This document shows positions 1 through 9,807 of a DNA stretch of 64,000 nt, in pieces. A program made the position numbers and the translations under genes. Source of the DNA: Capitulum mitella (lineage: Eukaryota; Arthropoda; Thecostraca; Pollicipedomorpha; Pollicipedidae); assembly GCA_030062745.1 (NCBI GenBank), contig CP099841.1, positions 23,749,398 to 23,813,397 of the forward strand, in the 5' to 3' direction. The number at the start of each line of letters is the position of its first letter. Position 1 is the stretch's first letter. The notes under the pieces were generated by a model. The model was not told the origin of the DNA. It worked only from the letters and a program-made list of their open reading frames with translations, and did not search any database.

Positions 1-429
1 GCCGCGCCGACGTGCAAAGTTCGCTGGCGGCCCACCGCTCGCTCACACACTTAGGCGCTAAAACGTTGGAAGAGAAAATCCACGGCGAAGGGCACTCAGC
101 AGCGATCTTTGCACAGATGGAAACAACCGAGATCGCACCTCAGGTGAACGAGAAAAACACCGCCCAACCTGGTCTTCCGTCGTGCGCTACTGCAACAAAA
201 CACCATTAAACTTAAAGTTCCCAAACAAGTTGAGTCAATGACTGCCGCAGCGGAATACAGATCCGATAACGTCTGCACAACTTCCCGAAAACCACTTCAA
301 CAGGCCCCGTAACACCGGTGGAGTCACCGTCCCCGGAGCCGGCCGGTAGTCCGGTCAACAGAACAGAGCTCGGCGGGCGGCCGCATTACAGCCCACCGAG
401 CACGATATAGCCGGATGCGACCTGTACGG

Positions 430-515
430 CCTGGCAATTAGCTGAGCCCTACTGGGCGGACGGCGGTCCGGCCTGGCAGGCAGCTGAGCCCCACTGGGAG
501 GGCATCGGTCCGGCC
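430..515 (+). repeat. Two-copy tandem repeat of 43 bp
   Basis: Two imperfect copies each start GGCCTGGCA, contain AGCTGAGCCC and CACTGGG or TACTGGG, and end CGGTCC. Similar words recur loosely on both sides. Nothing else is recognisable in the first 1.7 kb. Confidence 0.6.
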
Positions 516-1726
516 TCAAAAAGAAGCCGAGCTGATTCGGGCAAGCGGCGGACTAGCCTTAACAATCAACTGAACGGGGTCGGGGTCCGAAACCCCACTA
601 TTACAGCCCACCGAACACAAATGAAGGGGCAACATACACGCATACAAGCCAGCTGAACAGAATGGGAAGGCGCAGGCACGGCCACGACAGCCAACTGACA
701 ATACGTGGTAGGGCTGTGAATTTAGAACTCCCGGCTGAACTTCGGATAACGCACGGGGCCGTTTAACCGACAGCGTTTAAACAAACCCGCAGACGCCGGT
801 CCCACGCAAAACGTACTCCACTGAACCCTCAATAACCCCTACAACGGCATGACCCATTCGTTCGTCGGCTATTTCCGCGCCGCCCTGACCCTCGGCGCTG
901 CGGGGAAAATGCAAATACGCCTCGGGCACCGGCGCCATTTGCATATGGTCTATTTCGGCGGTGGAAAGAGCGCGGCTGCGGTCACCGGGGCCGACGTATC
1001 GGCAGAACGCGTCGGTCGGCCGACCGCAGCCGCCCCGCGGAGGGCCCGCCCCGCCCGGCCAGGCGGCCACACGCGGCCGTCCGCGGCGCGACGCACTGGG
1101 CCGACAGGGTGCAGTGCTGCCGACTGCTGATGTGTCGGACCTCTCCGGCAGAGGCGGCCGCAGCAGACGCCGCCTCCCAGCAAGGACGGTAGGAAACTGC
1201 GAGACTTGTAAGACGGAGCAGATGGAATACGTGCAACGGGAAAACGTCAAGAATGAAAACCACTGAAATGCCGGAACAAAATATATGCCATATGAAGATT
1301 AGACTTTTCGAGTTTTGGCCACAGAAAACGGCAACTTTTCTCGCCATTATAATTTAAATGGTGACAAATGCATGGTGATATGGACCAGACGATCAGAACC
1401 GAGGATGATTCTGACCCCTTTCGATCATTTGCCAGGAATCTCGAAAATATCCTTTCTATTTTTAGTTCTCACTTCAGTCATTCTCTCCACACCCGCCGCC
1501 GTATCACCACTCCACCGGCTTTTTCTCAAAACCGCACACGCCGCTGACGATCCTTCCAGGCCGCTGCCTGCCGCAAAAGGAAACTCCGCCACCGAGACGG
1601 TGCGCCGGCAAAAAAGGAAAACATCACAGCCAGCGCCGACCCAGACCATCAATCGAGACCCTGATCCGCGCGCCGTCCCCAGCCGCCGCCGGCCACAATG
1701 GCCGCATCGAGTGGGACCGGCCGGCG

Positions 1727-1903
1727 GCGACCGGGCAGACGGTGCCGGGGCCGGTGGGCGGCACGACGTGCTGGAAACGGCGGGCGGCGCGGCCAGCCAT
1801 CCCGTCCCGGGAGAGCGGCCGGCCAGCGGTGACCGGGCAGGCGGTACTGGGAGCGGTGGGCGGTACGGCCGGCCACCCCGTCCCCGGAGAGGCCAGCCGG
1901 CCC
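1727..1903 (+). repeat. Imperfect tandem duplication of about 100 bp
   Basis: Two copies begin GACCGGGCAG and share GGTGGGCGG and CCCGTCCC blocks in the same order, the second starting near 1831. The stretch is GC-rich and gives long reading frames with no protein signature. Confidence 0.55.
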
Positions 1904-2636
1904 AGACGGTCGTACGTTACCGAAGACAGGCCGCCACCTTTCTTCGGCGTCCCACTCGCTTAGATGAGGCTCGGGCCACGGCACTTCAGCACCTGGTGCC
2001 CTTATTACCGCCTGAGCTCGCCTCAAAGGCAATGCTGTGTTCGTCTGGATTTAAGTAATCTTCAGCGAACCAACATCATTTCATTACGGCGATGTAAACA
2101 CCTGAGCGCAAGAGGAGCCCAAAAACGTAACCCAATAACAATCTGGTAGCATCGTAGAAAATTGGAACCGCAGCTGGCCCCGGTCTCTCTATATCAGAAA
2201 CGTCATTGTTACGTAAAATAAGGAAAGAACAAACATTACTATCCATATTTTCATCAGTGACTGCCTGAGGCCCGATGCGGAGCAGGCCGTCCCAACACTC
2301 ACGGTACCTGCATCGATCGGCGGAGACAGGATGTATTTCCCCATGTGGCCTCCTAGCCGCACACTACCCACATATATCGCTTACAGGTGGCGGCCGGCGC
2401 AATACGCCTCGGGCGCTAAAGTGGCTCGGGCCGCGTTGTGTTTGCGCAGCGCCTCATACAGGCCGTCCATTAGCTTATTTGTCCGCCGGGGAGTCAGAGA
2501 TTCGTTTACAGAGCGGTTCGAGCGGAGAGGACGTCCCAGCTGGGAAGCCGGCCGGGTGGATATCTGTCCGCCGGCTCCGAGCAAACAGCCGCCCGGCAGA
2601 GGGACGAGTCTCAAGTTGGCCGCCGCGTCAGGCGGC

Positions 2637-2772
2637 CGCGCCTCAACTGAGGAGCAATCCAGGCACGGACGACACCTCAACAGAGGACGTCTCAGCGCGG
2701 ACGGCGCCTCAGATGAGGAACAATCTCAGAACGGACGGCGCCTCAACTGAGTGACAGTCTCAGCGCGCGGAC
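2637..2772 (+). repeat. Minisatellite, unit about 34 bp, four copies
   Basis: Four imperfect units share GCGCCTCAACTGAGGA, a CAATCTCAG-type middle and CGGACG at the end. The unit length varies from 33 to 36 bp. Confidence 0.75.
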
Positions 2773-3052
2773 GCGACGGAAGTTCCTGTGTCCTGGATCA
2801 CGGAAATGGCGTTCTGCCGCGCCGGCCCGAGCCAGCAGGAACATTAAACATGTTTGCACAACGTACGTGCACATAATTCATATCTATATATCTATATATC
2901 TATATATATATACACATGTACATTGAACGAAGATGGCACTGGAACTGAATTAATTCGAAAGACAAAAGCAGTTATCGATGTTTCGGCTTCATTATTGCCT
3001 CTATCAGGAAATTTCACCATATTCATCCTACGTGTAAAAGACATCCTGTCTC

Positions 3053-3112
3053 AGTACACACACACACACACGCACACGCACACGCACACGCACACGCACA
3101 CACACACACACA

Positions 3113-3172
<60 letters not shown>

Positions 3173-3187
3173 CATGTATATATATAT
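3053..3187. repeat. Compound microsatellite (CA/CACACG)n(TA)n
   Basis: About 60 bp of CA with regular CACACG variants is followed by about 70 bp of TA and TATG. A smaller TCTATATA tract lies just upstream at 2883-2915. Confidence 0.97.
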
Positions 3188-3628
3188 TCTTTTCAGCAAC
3201 TCCCAGTGCTCTCTTCAAAACGCCAAAACACACCAAGCATACCACAGCTGAAAATATAAAAATTATTTTTAGGGCACAACTGCGACTTAATCTCATTAAA
3301 CACCCGCACTGGAGGAGGGTCCTTTTGTGCCCTCTCCCCACTTGTTTTTGTTGAAAATTTCGAGAACGGATGGGAGCTGGTTGCTGCTACTTAGTGACAT
3401 TTATGGCAATCGAGTAACTCGTCGATTGACGCAGAAAAATCGAAAATCGACCGAACATTTTCGAAGTTTCAAGCATTTGAAGTCAAACAAACATAACGAA
3501 GACAAAGGCTGTCGCTAACAAACGGAAACTTTGTGAAACGACTAGCGTTCTACCTAAGATTACCATCTGCACATAATCAACCGACATCATTCGGGCATAA
3601 ATAATGGATGTACCAAGGCCAAAGCCAG

Positions 3629-4080
3629 GGTCAATAAGGGTCAAGGTCATCAAAGGTCAAGGTCAACCAGCTTGTGACCTGATCCAGATTTGCTTTGCAA
3701 CATGTCCGTTTGCACGAAATATGTATTTAAAGACCCCAATAAAAACACGTATGCGCACACTGATACGCTCACATATACCACGGTCAGTAAAGGTCAAGGT
3801 CATCAGAGGTCATGGTCCAATATCTTGTGACCTGGTCCAGACATGCTTTGCGACATGTCGATTTGTATGAAATATGCATCCAAAGACCCCCAAAATACGT
3901 GTGAGCACGTGGATACGCTTATATATACCAGGGTCAGGGCAGGTTAAGGTCATCAAAGGTCAAGGATAACTATTTTGTGATCTGGTCCAGATTTGCTTTG
4001 CAAAACCTCGATCTGTATAAAATATGCATTAAAGGACCCCACTAAACACACATTTGACCCGTTGATACTCATATGTATAT
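3629..4080 (+). repeat. Three direct repeats of about 150 bp with AGGTCA sites
   Basis: Units lie at about 3629-3782, 3783-3931 and 3932-4080. Each contains, in order, a cluster of AGGTCA half-sites, TTGTGAYCTG, TCCAGA, TTTGCTTTGC, a GAAATATGCAT-like word and a GATACKC word. In all three units two half-sites are spaced by exactly four bases (DR4: 3644-3659, 3797-3812, 3947-3962). In units 1 and 2 an additional half-site abuts with no spacer. The units lie inside the CACTG-ended element. Confidence 0.8.
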
Positions 4081-4087
4081 ACATAAA

Positions 4088-4104
4088 TACATATACATGC
4101 ATAA

Positions 4105-4157
<53 letters not shown>
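4088..4157. repeat. (TA)n microsatellite
   Basis: An AT dinucleotide tract with a few interruptions at its left end. It follows the third 150-bp repeat inside the CACTG-ended element. Confidence 0.95.
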
Positions 4158-4159
<2 letters not shown>

Positions 4160-4266
4160 ACTTTTACTTTTTAAAGAGTTCAAACAGTGTAATTTGATTC
4201 ACTACAACGAAAAAGTTTAGCGCAGACAGCTGACATAAAACTCACTTTGGGCAAAAACTTCATCCA

Positions 4267-4279
4267 AGGTCAATGACCT
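4267..4279. promoter_or_regulatory. Perfect AGGTCA palindrome with 1-bp spacer (ecdysone-type motif)
   Basis: The sequence is AGGTCA-A-TGACCT, an exact inverted repeat with one spacer base. This is the synthetic consensus bound by EcR/USP heterodimers in arthropods. It lies in the right part of the CACTG-ended element. A weaker relative occurs near 4447 (AGGTCAATGATCT). Binding in vivo is not implied by sequence alone. Confidence 0.45.
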
Positions 4280-4697
4280 CGCTTCACTTCTTTTGACCTT
4301 GCGGAGGTTAGTAAACGCCTGAAGTGATCAAATGTACTTTCACTGAAAAGATGCCAAAAGATACATGTCATTTCGCGCCCTTATTTACACTCATGTATCC
4401 CGTGTTGCTCGAAATCTGATCTGCAAAAGATGAAAAAGTGACGCCATAGGTCAATGATCTGACATGACCTCGACCCGAAATCCTCATTCAAGACTCCAAA
4501 TGAATGGAAATTGTCTTATTCCACGTTTTAACGCTCAAACAAACACCTTTCTCCGTCTCGTTCGAAAAGTCGTACGGAATGGCCTGTACTGGCTGAGAAA
4601 ATGTCCAAAGTTGACCTTTTCGACCTCATTTGACCTTACAGATATTGACCTAGGGTCATGGAAACTGCACACAATGTAAATCGTTATGGCACCACAT

Positions 4698-4733
4698 TGT
4701 CCATAGAATTCCATCTATGGAATTCTATGGACA
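4698..4733. repeat. Perfect 17-bp inverted repeat, 2-nt loop
   Basis: Positions 4698-4714 are the exact reverse complement of 4717-4733, with only CT between. The arms contain CCATAGAATTCCAT. The hairpin sits 50 bp inside the right end of the CACTG-ended element and may be part of its end structure. Confidence 0.9.
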
Positions 4734-4785
4734 TCTCTTTCTGTTTCTGAGATCGGAGGGGGCACTTTTATGCCCTCTTCCAGTG

Positions 4786-6529
4786 CTCGTTAGCGCGAAA
4801 CCCCTTCCACTGCGCGTGTTAATACATGACGTGATGGAAAACTAGAACAGCGGTCAATGCGGCCACAAAAGAGAGACGTAGTTAACTCAGCAACCAAAGG
4901 GCGACGACCCGCAAGCTGATGACCCCGGCAGGCCGATATCTCGCCCCATGAGCATGCAGCACATCGTTATTCCAACTATTTGTCATCACCCTGTCAACCA
5001 ACCGCTAGCCAGACATTAGCGGGCTTTCTACATGTCACCATAACGAAAATGATGAACAGCGCCATAAGCTGAAATCTAATCATAGCTCAACATCCATCCT
5101 TAATTACCATATTCTAATACGCAAAAGGCATGCGCAAGACACAATATTTCGACGAAACGCATAATAAAATTTTAGAGTGAACTACTGGGATCGATATGCT
5201 GCTTTAATGCCTTGGCTCAATGTTCAGGCGACGACCCGCTTTTAATGCTGCAGGGGCGAGTAAAACCAGGCTCTCCACGCCCGCCATTTTGGATATTTGC
5301 AAGCGTTATGGCCGGGACAACCATCGAACTTAAATAAACTGCCCAGCAGACGGTCCATGTCTTTCGGCAAACAGCAACGAACTGCTGTGTGAAGAGACGT
5401 TTTCATCGCGGTTTTGCATCAGTATAATTAGTCGTCCGCAGCGGGCGGAGTTGAGAATCAGCGAATGCTGTCCGTTTCTGGCCACATTCCAAGCCTGGCG
5501 CAAGTACCAAATGTATGGTTGACCATAATCATTCCATAACTTCACATCAACGACAGCATTCCACTCCAAATGGCAAACTTAAGAGTTCAATGAAAAACGA
5601 ATGGTCCAGCTGAAGCCCCGAAAGTGACCAGTATCTCAAGTGCGGGGAAGCCTGATAATAAGCGCCAGCGTGGCAAACGAGGCCAAGCCTGCCTGGAGGT
5701 TGAAAGTTACAATAGGCGGCTCGGGGGAGGTTCCCTGGATCTCAAAACGGCCACAGACTGAAACTACTCCGCGTATCCGGCCGATGTGAGTCAGTACGGT
5801 GTAACGCTCACGACTTAGCAACTGCGCTGATTTGAAAAGGAAAACAAACTGCGTATGCTTTACGTCTCGTTTCCTGCGCTTCAACGCCCTCTCCACAGAC
5901 CGAAATTTCAACAAAGCATACCACACAGTAAATTATCCGAAATAGCTGGTAAACGCTGATCAAAATCTGGACAACTACCGCACTTATAAACACAATAATT
6001 ACTATCACGACCAAACTGAGGAAAATGCCCTGTTCCAAAACGGGAAGGCTTCAAAACATACCTGGCTCGTGATGAAATTAGTGCCAACGAGAGATCGGAA
6101 TTCAACTGAGGACCTTAACAACAACGACGGTGAGGGGACAGGTGAACATGACACGTCGAAAGAATAACACTAGCGTTGCTAGCCGAATACAATGGGAAAA
6201 CGATACCATAAGTCTCGTGCAAATGACAAGGTCGATACCACTGGGCGATACTCTGGGAGACTAATGATGCGCACAACGCTAATGTGGGTAAGGCTAATAA
6301 GGAGCTATTCCTCCGTACGCCGACAAATACAGCTCCATCCGTCTGCACAAGTTTTGGGAGAAAAGCACAGGAATGCAAAAGGAGAAAGTTGCCCTCGCCT
6401 GTAATATGTTTCGGTACACCTCTTCAGCAGCCCACACAACTGATCACTGCTGTCGGTCTCGCTGAGAGAAACCAGCCAGAGTGTGCCAACGCCCCGCCGG
6501 CATTTCCAGGAAGCGGCCGACGCCAACCC
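4786..6529. other. Unique sequence, no gene seen
   Basis: Moderate-GC DNA with short reading frames on both strands. None has a recognisable domain, splice context or repeat structure. Confidence 0.5.
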
Positions 6530-7575
6530 CGCCCCAGTCAGGTCCGTTACGACTCCCGGCGCCCCCCTCCGTCAGGCCCGGTACGGCTCCCGACGGTCCC
6601 CCTCCCGTCATGTCCGGAACGACACCCGGCGGAGCCCCCACGTCAGGTCCGGTACGACGACTCCCGGCAACGTCCCCCCCCCCAGTCAGGTCCGGTACGA
6701 CTCCCGGCGGCGCCCCCCTCCAGTCACGTCCGGTACGACTCCCGGCGCCCCCCCTCCAGTCACGTCCGGTACGACTCCCGGCGGCGCCCCCCTCCAGTCA
6801 CGTCCGGTACGACTCCCGACGGAGCCCCCCACGTCAGGTCCGGTACGACGACTCCCAGTAACGTCCCCCCCCCAGTCAGGTCCGATGCGACTCCCGGCGG
6901 CGCCCCCCCCCCGTCAGGTCCGGTACGGACGGCTCCAGGTCGGCCGGCTCGGCTCCCGGCGGCCCCCCCTCCCCCGTCAGGTCCGGTACGGACGGCTCCA
7001 GGTCGGCCGGCTCGGCTCCCGGCGGCCCCCCCCCGTCAGGTCCGGTACGGACGGCTCCAGGTCGGCCGGCTCGGCTCCCGGCGGCCCCCCCTCCCCCGTC
7101 TGGTCCGGTACGGACGGCTCCAGGTCGGCCGGCTCGGCTCCCGGCGGCCCCCCCCCGTCAGGTCCGGTACGGACGGCTCCAGGTCGGCCGGCTCGGCTCC
7201 CGGCCCCCCCCATCAGGTCCGGTACGGACGGCTCCAGGTCGGCCGGCTCGGCTCCCGGCGGCCCCCCTCCCCCGTCAGGTCCGGTACGGACGGCTCCAGG
7301 TCGGCCGGCTCGGCTCCCGGCGGCCCCCCCCCCGTCAGGTCCGGTACGGACGGCTCCAGGTCGGCCGGCTCGGCTCCCGGCGGCCCCCCCCCCCCCCGTC
7401 AGGTCCGGTACGGACGGCTCCAGGTCGGCCGGCTCGGCTCCCGGCGGCCCCCCCTCCCCCGTCTGGTCCGGTACGGACGGCTCCAGGTCGGCCGGCTCGG
7501 CTCCCGGCGGCCCCCCTCCCCCGTCAGGTCCGGTACGGACGGCTCCAGGTCGGCCGGCTCGGCTCCCGGCGGCGG
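6530..7575 (+). repeat. Large GC-rich minisatellite, long and short units
   Basis: From about 6911 to 7575 there are eleven units of 54 to 64 bp, each with CAGGTCCGGTACGGACGGCT, CCAGGTCGGCCGGCTCGG and CTCCCGGCGGC followed by a C run of varying length. Unit length differs mainly through the C run. The left part (6530-6910) has shorter, related units of about 36 bp ending GGTACGACTCCCGGC. The array is stop-free for long distances in more than one plus-strand frame and gives Pro/Gly/Arg-rich repeats. I treat these as shadows of the array and not as genes. Confidence 0.92.
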
Positions 7576-7881
7576 CAGCAAAAACGCCGGCGCCGGCGGC
7601 CGCCGCAGGATCAATGGGGCCGGGCCGGGCCGGGCCGGCCGCGTCATCCCCGGCGGCGGAGACGGCCGCGGTGCCCAGCGATCGGCCTCCCCGGCGGCGT
7701 CAGCGATCAGGTCGAACTGAGCGCGCCGGACAGATCGAGCGGCCGTGACCCGCGCCGGGCGCCGGCGGACGGATATTGTGGGTCCACCAGCGCAGAGACG
7801 TAGCCGACAACAGAGATATTCCATCGCATGGCCGGTCCAACGACGGACCTCGTCTACAGATCTGTCATCCACACCGCTTAA

Positions 7882-9073
7882 CCCTATTCCCCGAGGGCTA
7901 GACGGTATGGTTGATTCCCGGCAGGGGGGGCGGATTCGGCCCCCCTGAGATCTCGAGAACTACACATCCGATTTCATCGCAACAAACGGCAATCGATTCG
8001 CCATGATGTAAACTACACTTAAAAAAAAAATCCGAATTTTGAAGGGGTGGATACAGGGGGGTAAGAATATCAAAATTGGGGGCACTTTTTGACTTCTTAT
8101 AACTCCGTTGTTTATTGACCGACGTCGATGAAATTGGCATGAATCGAGAGATAATGGATGGGACTTTTACCAGTGGTGCACACATTTGAAATTTTGAGAA
8201 AATTCATAGGCTTTGACAGGGTTTCAAAAATAGGAGGATTAATTTTCAATACATGAATGAAAAAAAGGAAAACAATTTTTGGCTTCTGCTTGTCATATTA
8301 TGCTAAAGAAGTACAAATCGTATTACAATGCTCGTATAACGTAGGCATAGGCGGTGCCAGGGACATGAAAAAGGGGGAACCGTCATGGACAAAAGTCCTT
8401 CAGATCAACTTGTGACCTTTGACCTTAAATAACCTCCAGTGACCCTGGAGTCACTTGGAATGATCTCTTGTGCATTTAATATTATCTGTAAACGTTTTCA
8501 ATCATTTGAATTCACTCTATTTCAAAAATCCCATTTTACGGCTATTGTGGCATAGGGTACGCGTACTGACATTTTAGGTCATAGCTCCGTGACCCGACCT
8601 ATTAAGCTAAAACTTGATACAAAAGTAGAGGGCACCCTTCTACGCTATATGTATTCCGGTTTTGCTATTTCAAAAAATAGCGCCGAAATTATAAATATAA
8701 AACCAGATTTTGACTTTTGACCATGACCTGATCTTGTACAGTGACCTCACACATACAAAATTGTATTTGCATATTGCCTAAGTGTTTAGCTATACATCCG
8801 TGGAAAGTTTTAAGTTCTATCTTAAAAACACTGTTTTTTTTTGCAGTCATTTTCCTTTTAACCTTAACAGGGCCCAAAATGGCCCGAGGTGCCTCCCAAG
8901 AACATTGCCTGGTTCCACCCTTGAGCAAAATAAAACTTCGAAGTTTTGTCACAGTACATAGAAAGAATAGCTACGAAAAGTCACCAAGTTTCGTAAAGCT
9001 GCGTCAAAAACCCTGGAACTGGCAAGCAAAAAACCCGAGGGGGCGGATTCAGCCCCCCCTGCCGGGAAAGGAG
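7882..9073. mobile_element. TTAA-flanked piggyBac-like non-autonomous element
   Basis: The 1192-bp element is bounded by TTAA on both sides (7878-7881 and 9074-9077), the target duplication of piggyBac transposases. Ends read CCCTATTCCCCG on the left and, on the other strand, CTCCTTTCCCGG on the right, about 8 of 12 matching. Sub-terminal copies of TTCCCGGCAGGGGGG occur near both ends in opposite orientation (about 7913 and 9066). Each is followed by a G-run/C-run hairpin around GCGGATTC. The interior is AT-rich with no transposase frame. It contains several AGGTCA-type words, including a perfect DR1. The degree of divergence between the ends suggests an old copy. Confidence 0.65.
8413..8425 (-). 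promoter_or_regulatory. Perfect DR1 nuclear-receptor motif
   Basis: The plus strand reads TGACCT-T-TGACCT, that is AGGTCA-A-AGGTCA on the minus strand, the consensus DR1 used by HNF4 and RXR/USP-type receptors. It lies inside the TTAA-flanked element, with more TGACC words at 8448-8460 and 8720-8750. It is a sequence match only. Confidence 0.4.
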
Positions 9074-9182
9074 TTAAAGGCGCTTTCTTCCAATGTCTTG
9101 AAGTCTAATAAATCAATAGTAATCCGAGGCTAAATTTACACCATGGAAAAGTAAACAACGAAAGTAAAGAAGGAGTAAAAAA

Positions 9183-9292
<110 letters not shown>

Positions 9293-9604
9293 GAGGTCAT
9301 AAAAAGTTACCTGAGGGCCAATGCAAACATGGTAAAAGAAATGACAGTCAAACAACAATCTTCATCGTTACAATACACACGTTCGGAAACTACCAAGTAG
9401 TATTTTTGAAATAGTAAAGATCGTGGATAGACTAAATGGTTTCATGTCCACTGACAACCACACGCCACCCCGCAACATGCCGCTGGACCACCAAAAGCGA
9501 GACAGTCGTTTCTCCACCTACAAACGTCTCCGGAATATGAACATCCCCCCGTACGTCCCTGCCTGAACCGCGGACGGTCGACCCCTCCGTGACCTAGGAC
9601 TGAC

Positions 9605-9807
9605 CTTGACCAGCAGGCTGTCGACCCACTCGAACTTGCCGCCGGCGTTGACGGTGCGGTCGCGGGCGGCCGCCGCCCTCAGCTCGGCCAGGCGGCGGCC
9701 GAGCGGCACCGCCCGCTCGGCCGGCAGCCGGTCCAGCAGGCGGTCGGCCGCCTCGCACGCGGCCGTTAACAGGTCCGCCTCCTCGGCCGTGGTCCTGCCG
9801 GCCGCCG
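9605..9807 (-). CDS. MDN1: Midasin (MDN1) internal exon: segment just before Walker B
   Basis: The exon encodes an alanine- and arginine-rich helical stretch (TAEEADLLTAACEAADRLLD and so on) ending NAGGKFEWVDSLLVK. GGxFEWVDSxLV is a hallmark of midasin AAA+ modules and is normally followed within a few residues by the Walker B strand (LVLDNVN-like). The donor after 9605 is AAG|GTCAGT, phase 0. Two acceptors are possible: before 9807 (203 nt, pairs with the phase-1 donor after 12094) or before 9794 (190 nt, pairs with the phase-2 donor after 12078). The Walker B exon should follow on the minus strand below 9600. I did not find it, so it probably lies beyond the left edge. With the two upstream exons this gives about 120 residues between FEQ and GGKFEW, which may be a helix-2 insert. 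Confidence 0.83.

Larger units (their letters stand above)
3307..4785. mobile_element. Non-autonomous DNA transposon with CACTG ends (CACTA/Chapaev-like)
   Basis: The left end begins CACTGGAGGAGGG and the right end, read on the other strand, begins CACTGGAAGAGGG. Similarity extends for about 30 bp with a GTGCCCYCTC block. Inside each end is a small hairpin (GAGGG with CCCTC) whose loop is in the opposite sense at the two ends. The size is 1479 bp. CACTR termini are typical of the CACTA/Mirage/Chapaev group. A perfect target duplication is not present: the four flanking bases are CCCG and CTCG, one mismatch, which would fit the 4-bp duplication of Chapaev elements. There is no transposase reading frame. 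The interior is three 150-bp direct repeats, a (TA)n tract and more AGGTCA-like words. Confidence 0.6.

Noticed and set aside
6284-7748. Long plus-strand frames rich in proline, glycine and arginine
   Set aside because: They are produced by the GC-rich minisatellite, occur in several frames at once and have no start context, splice sites or domain.
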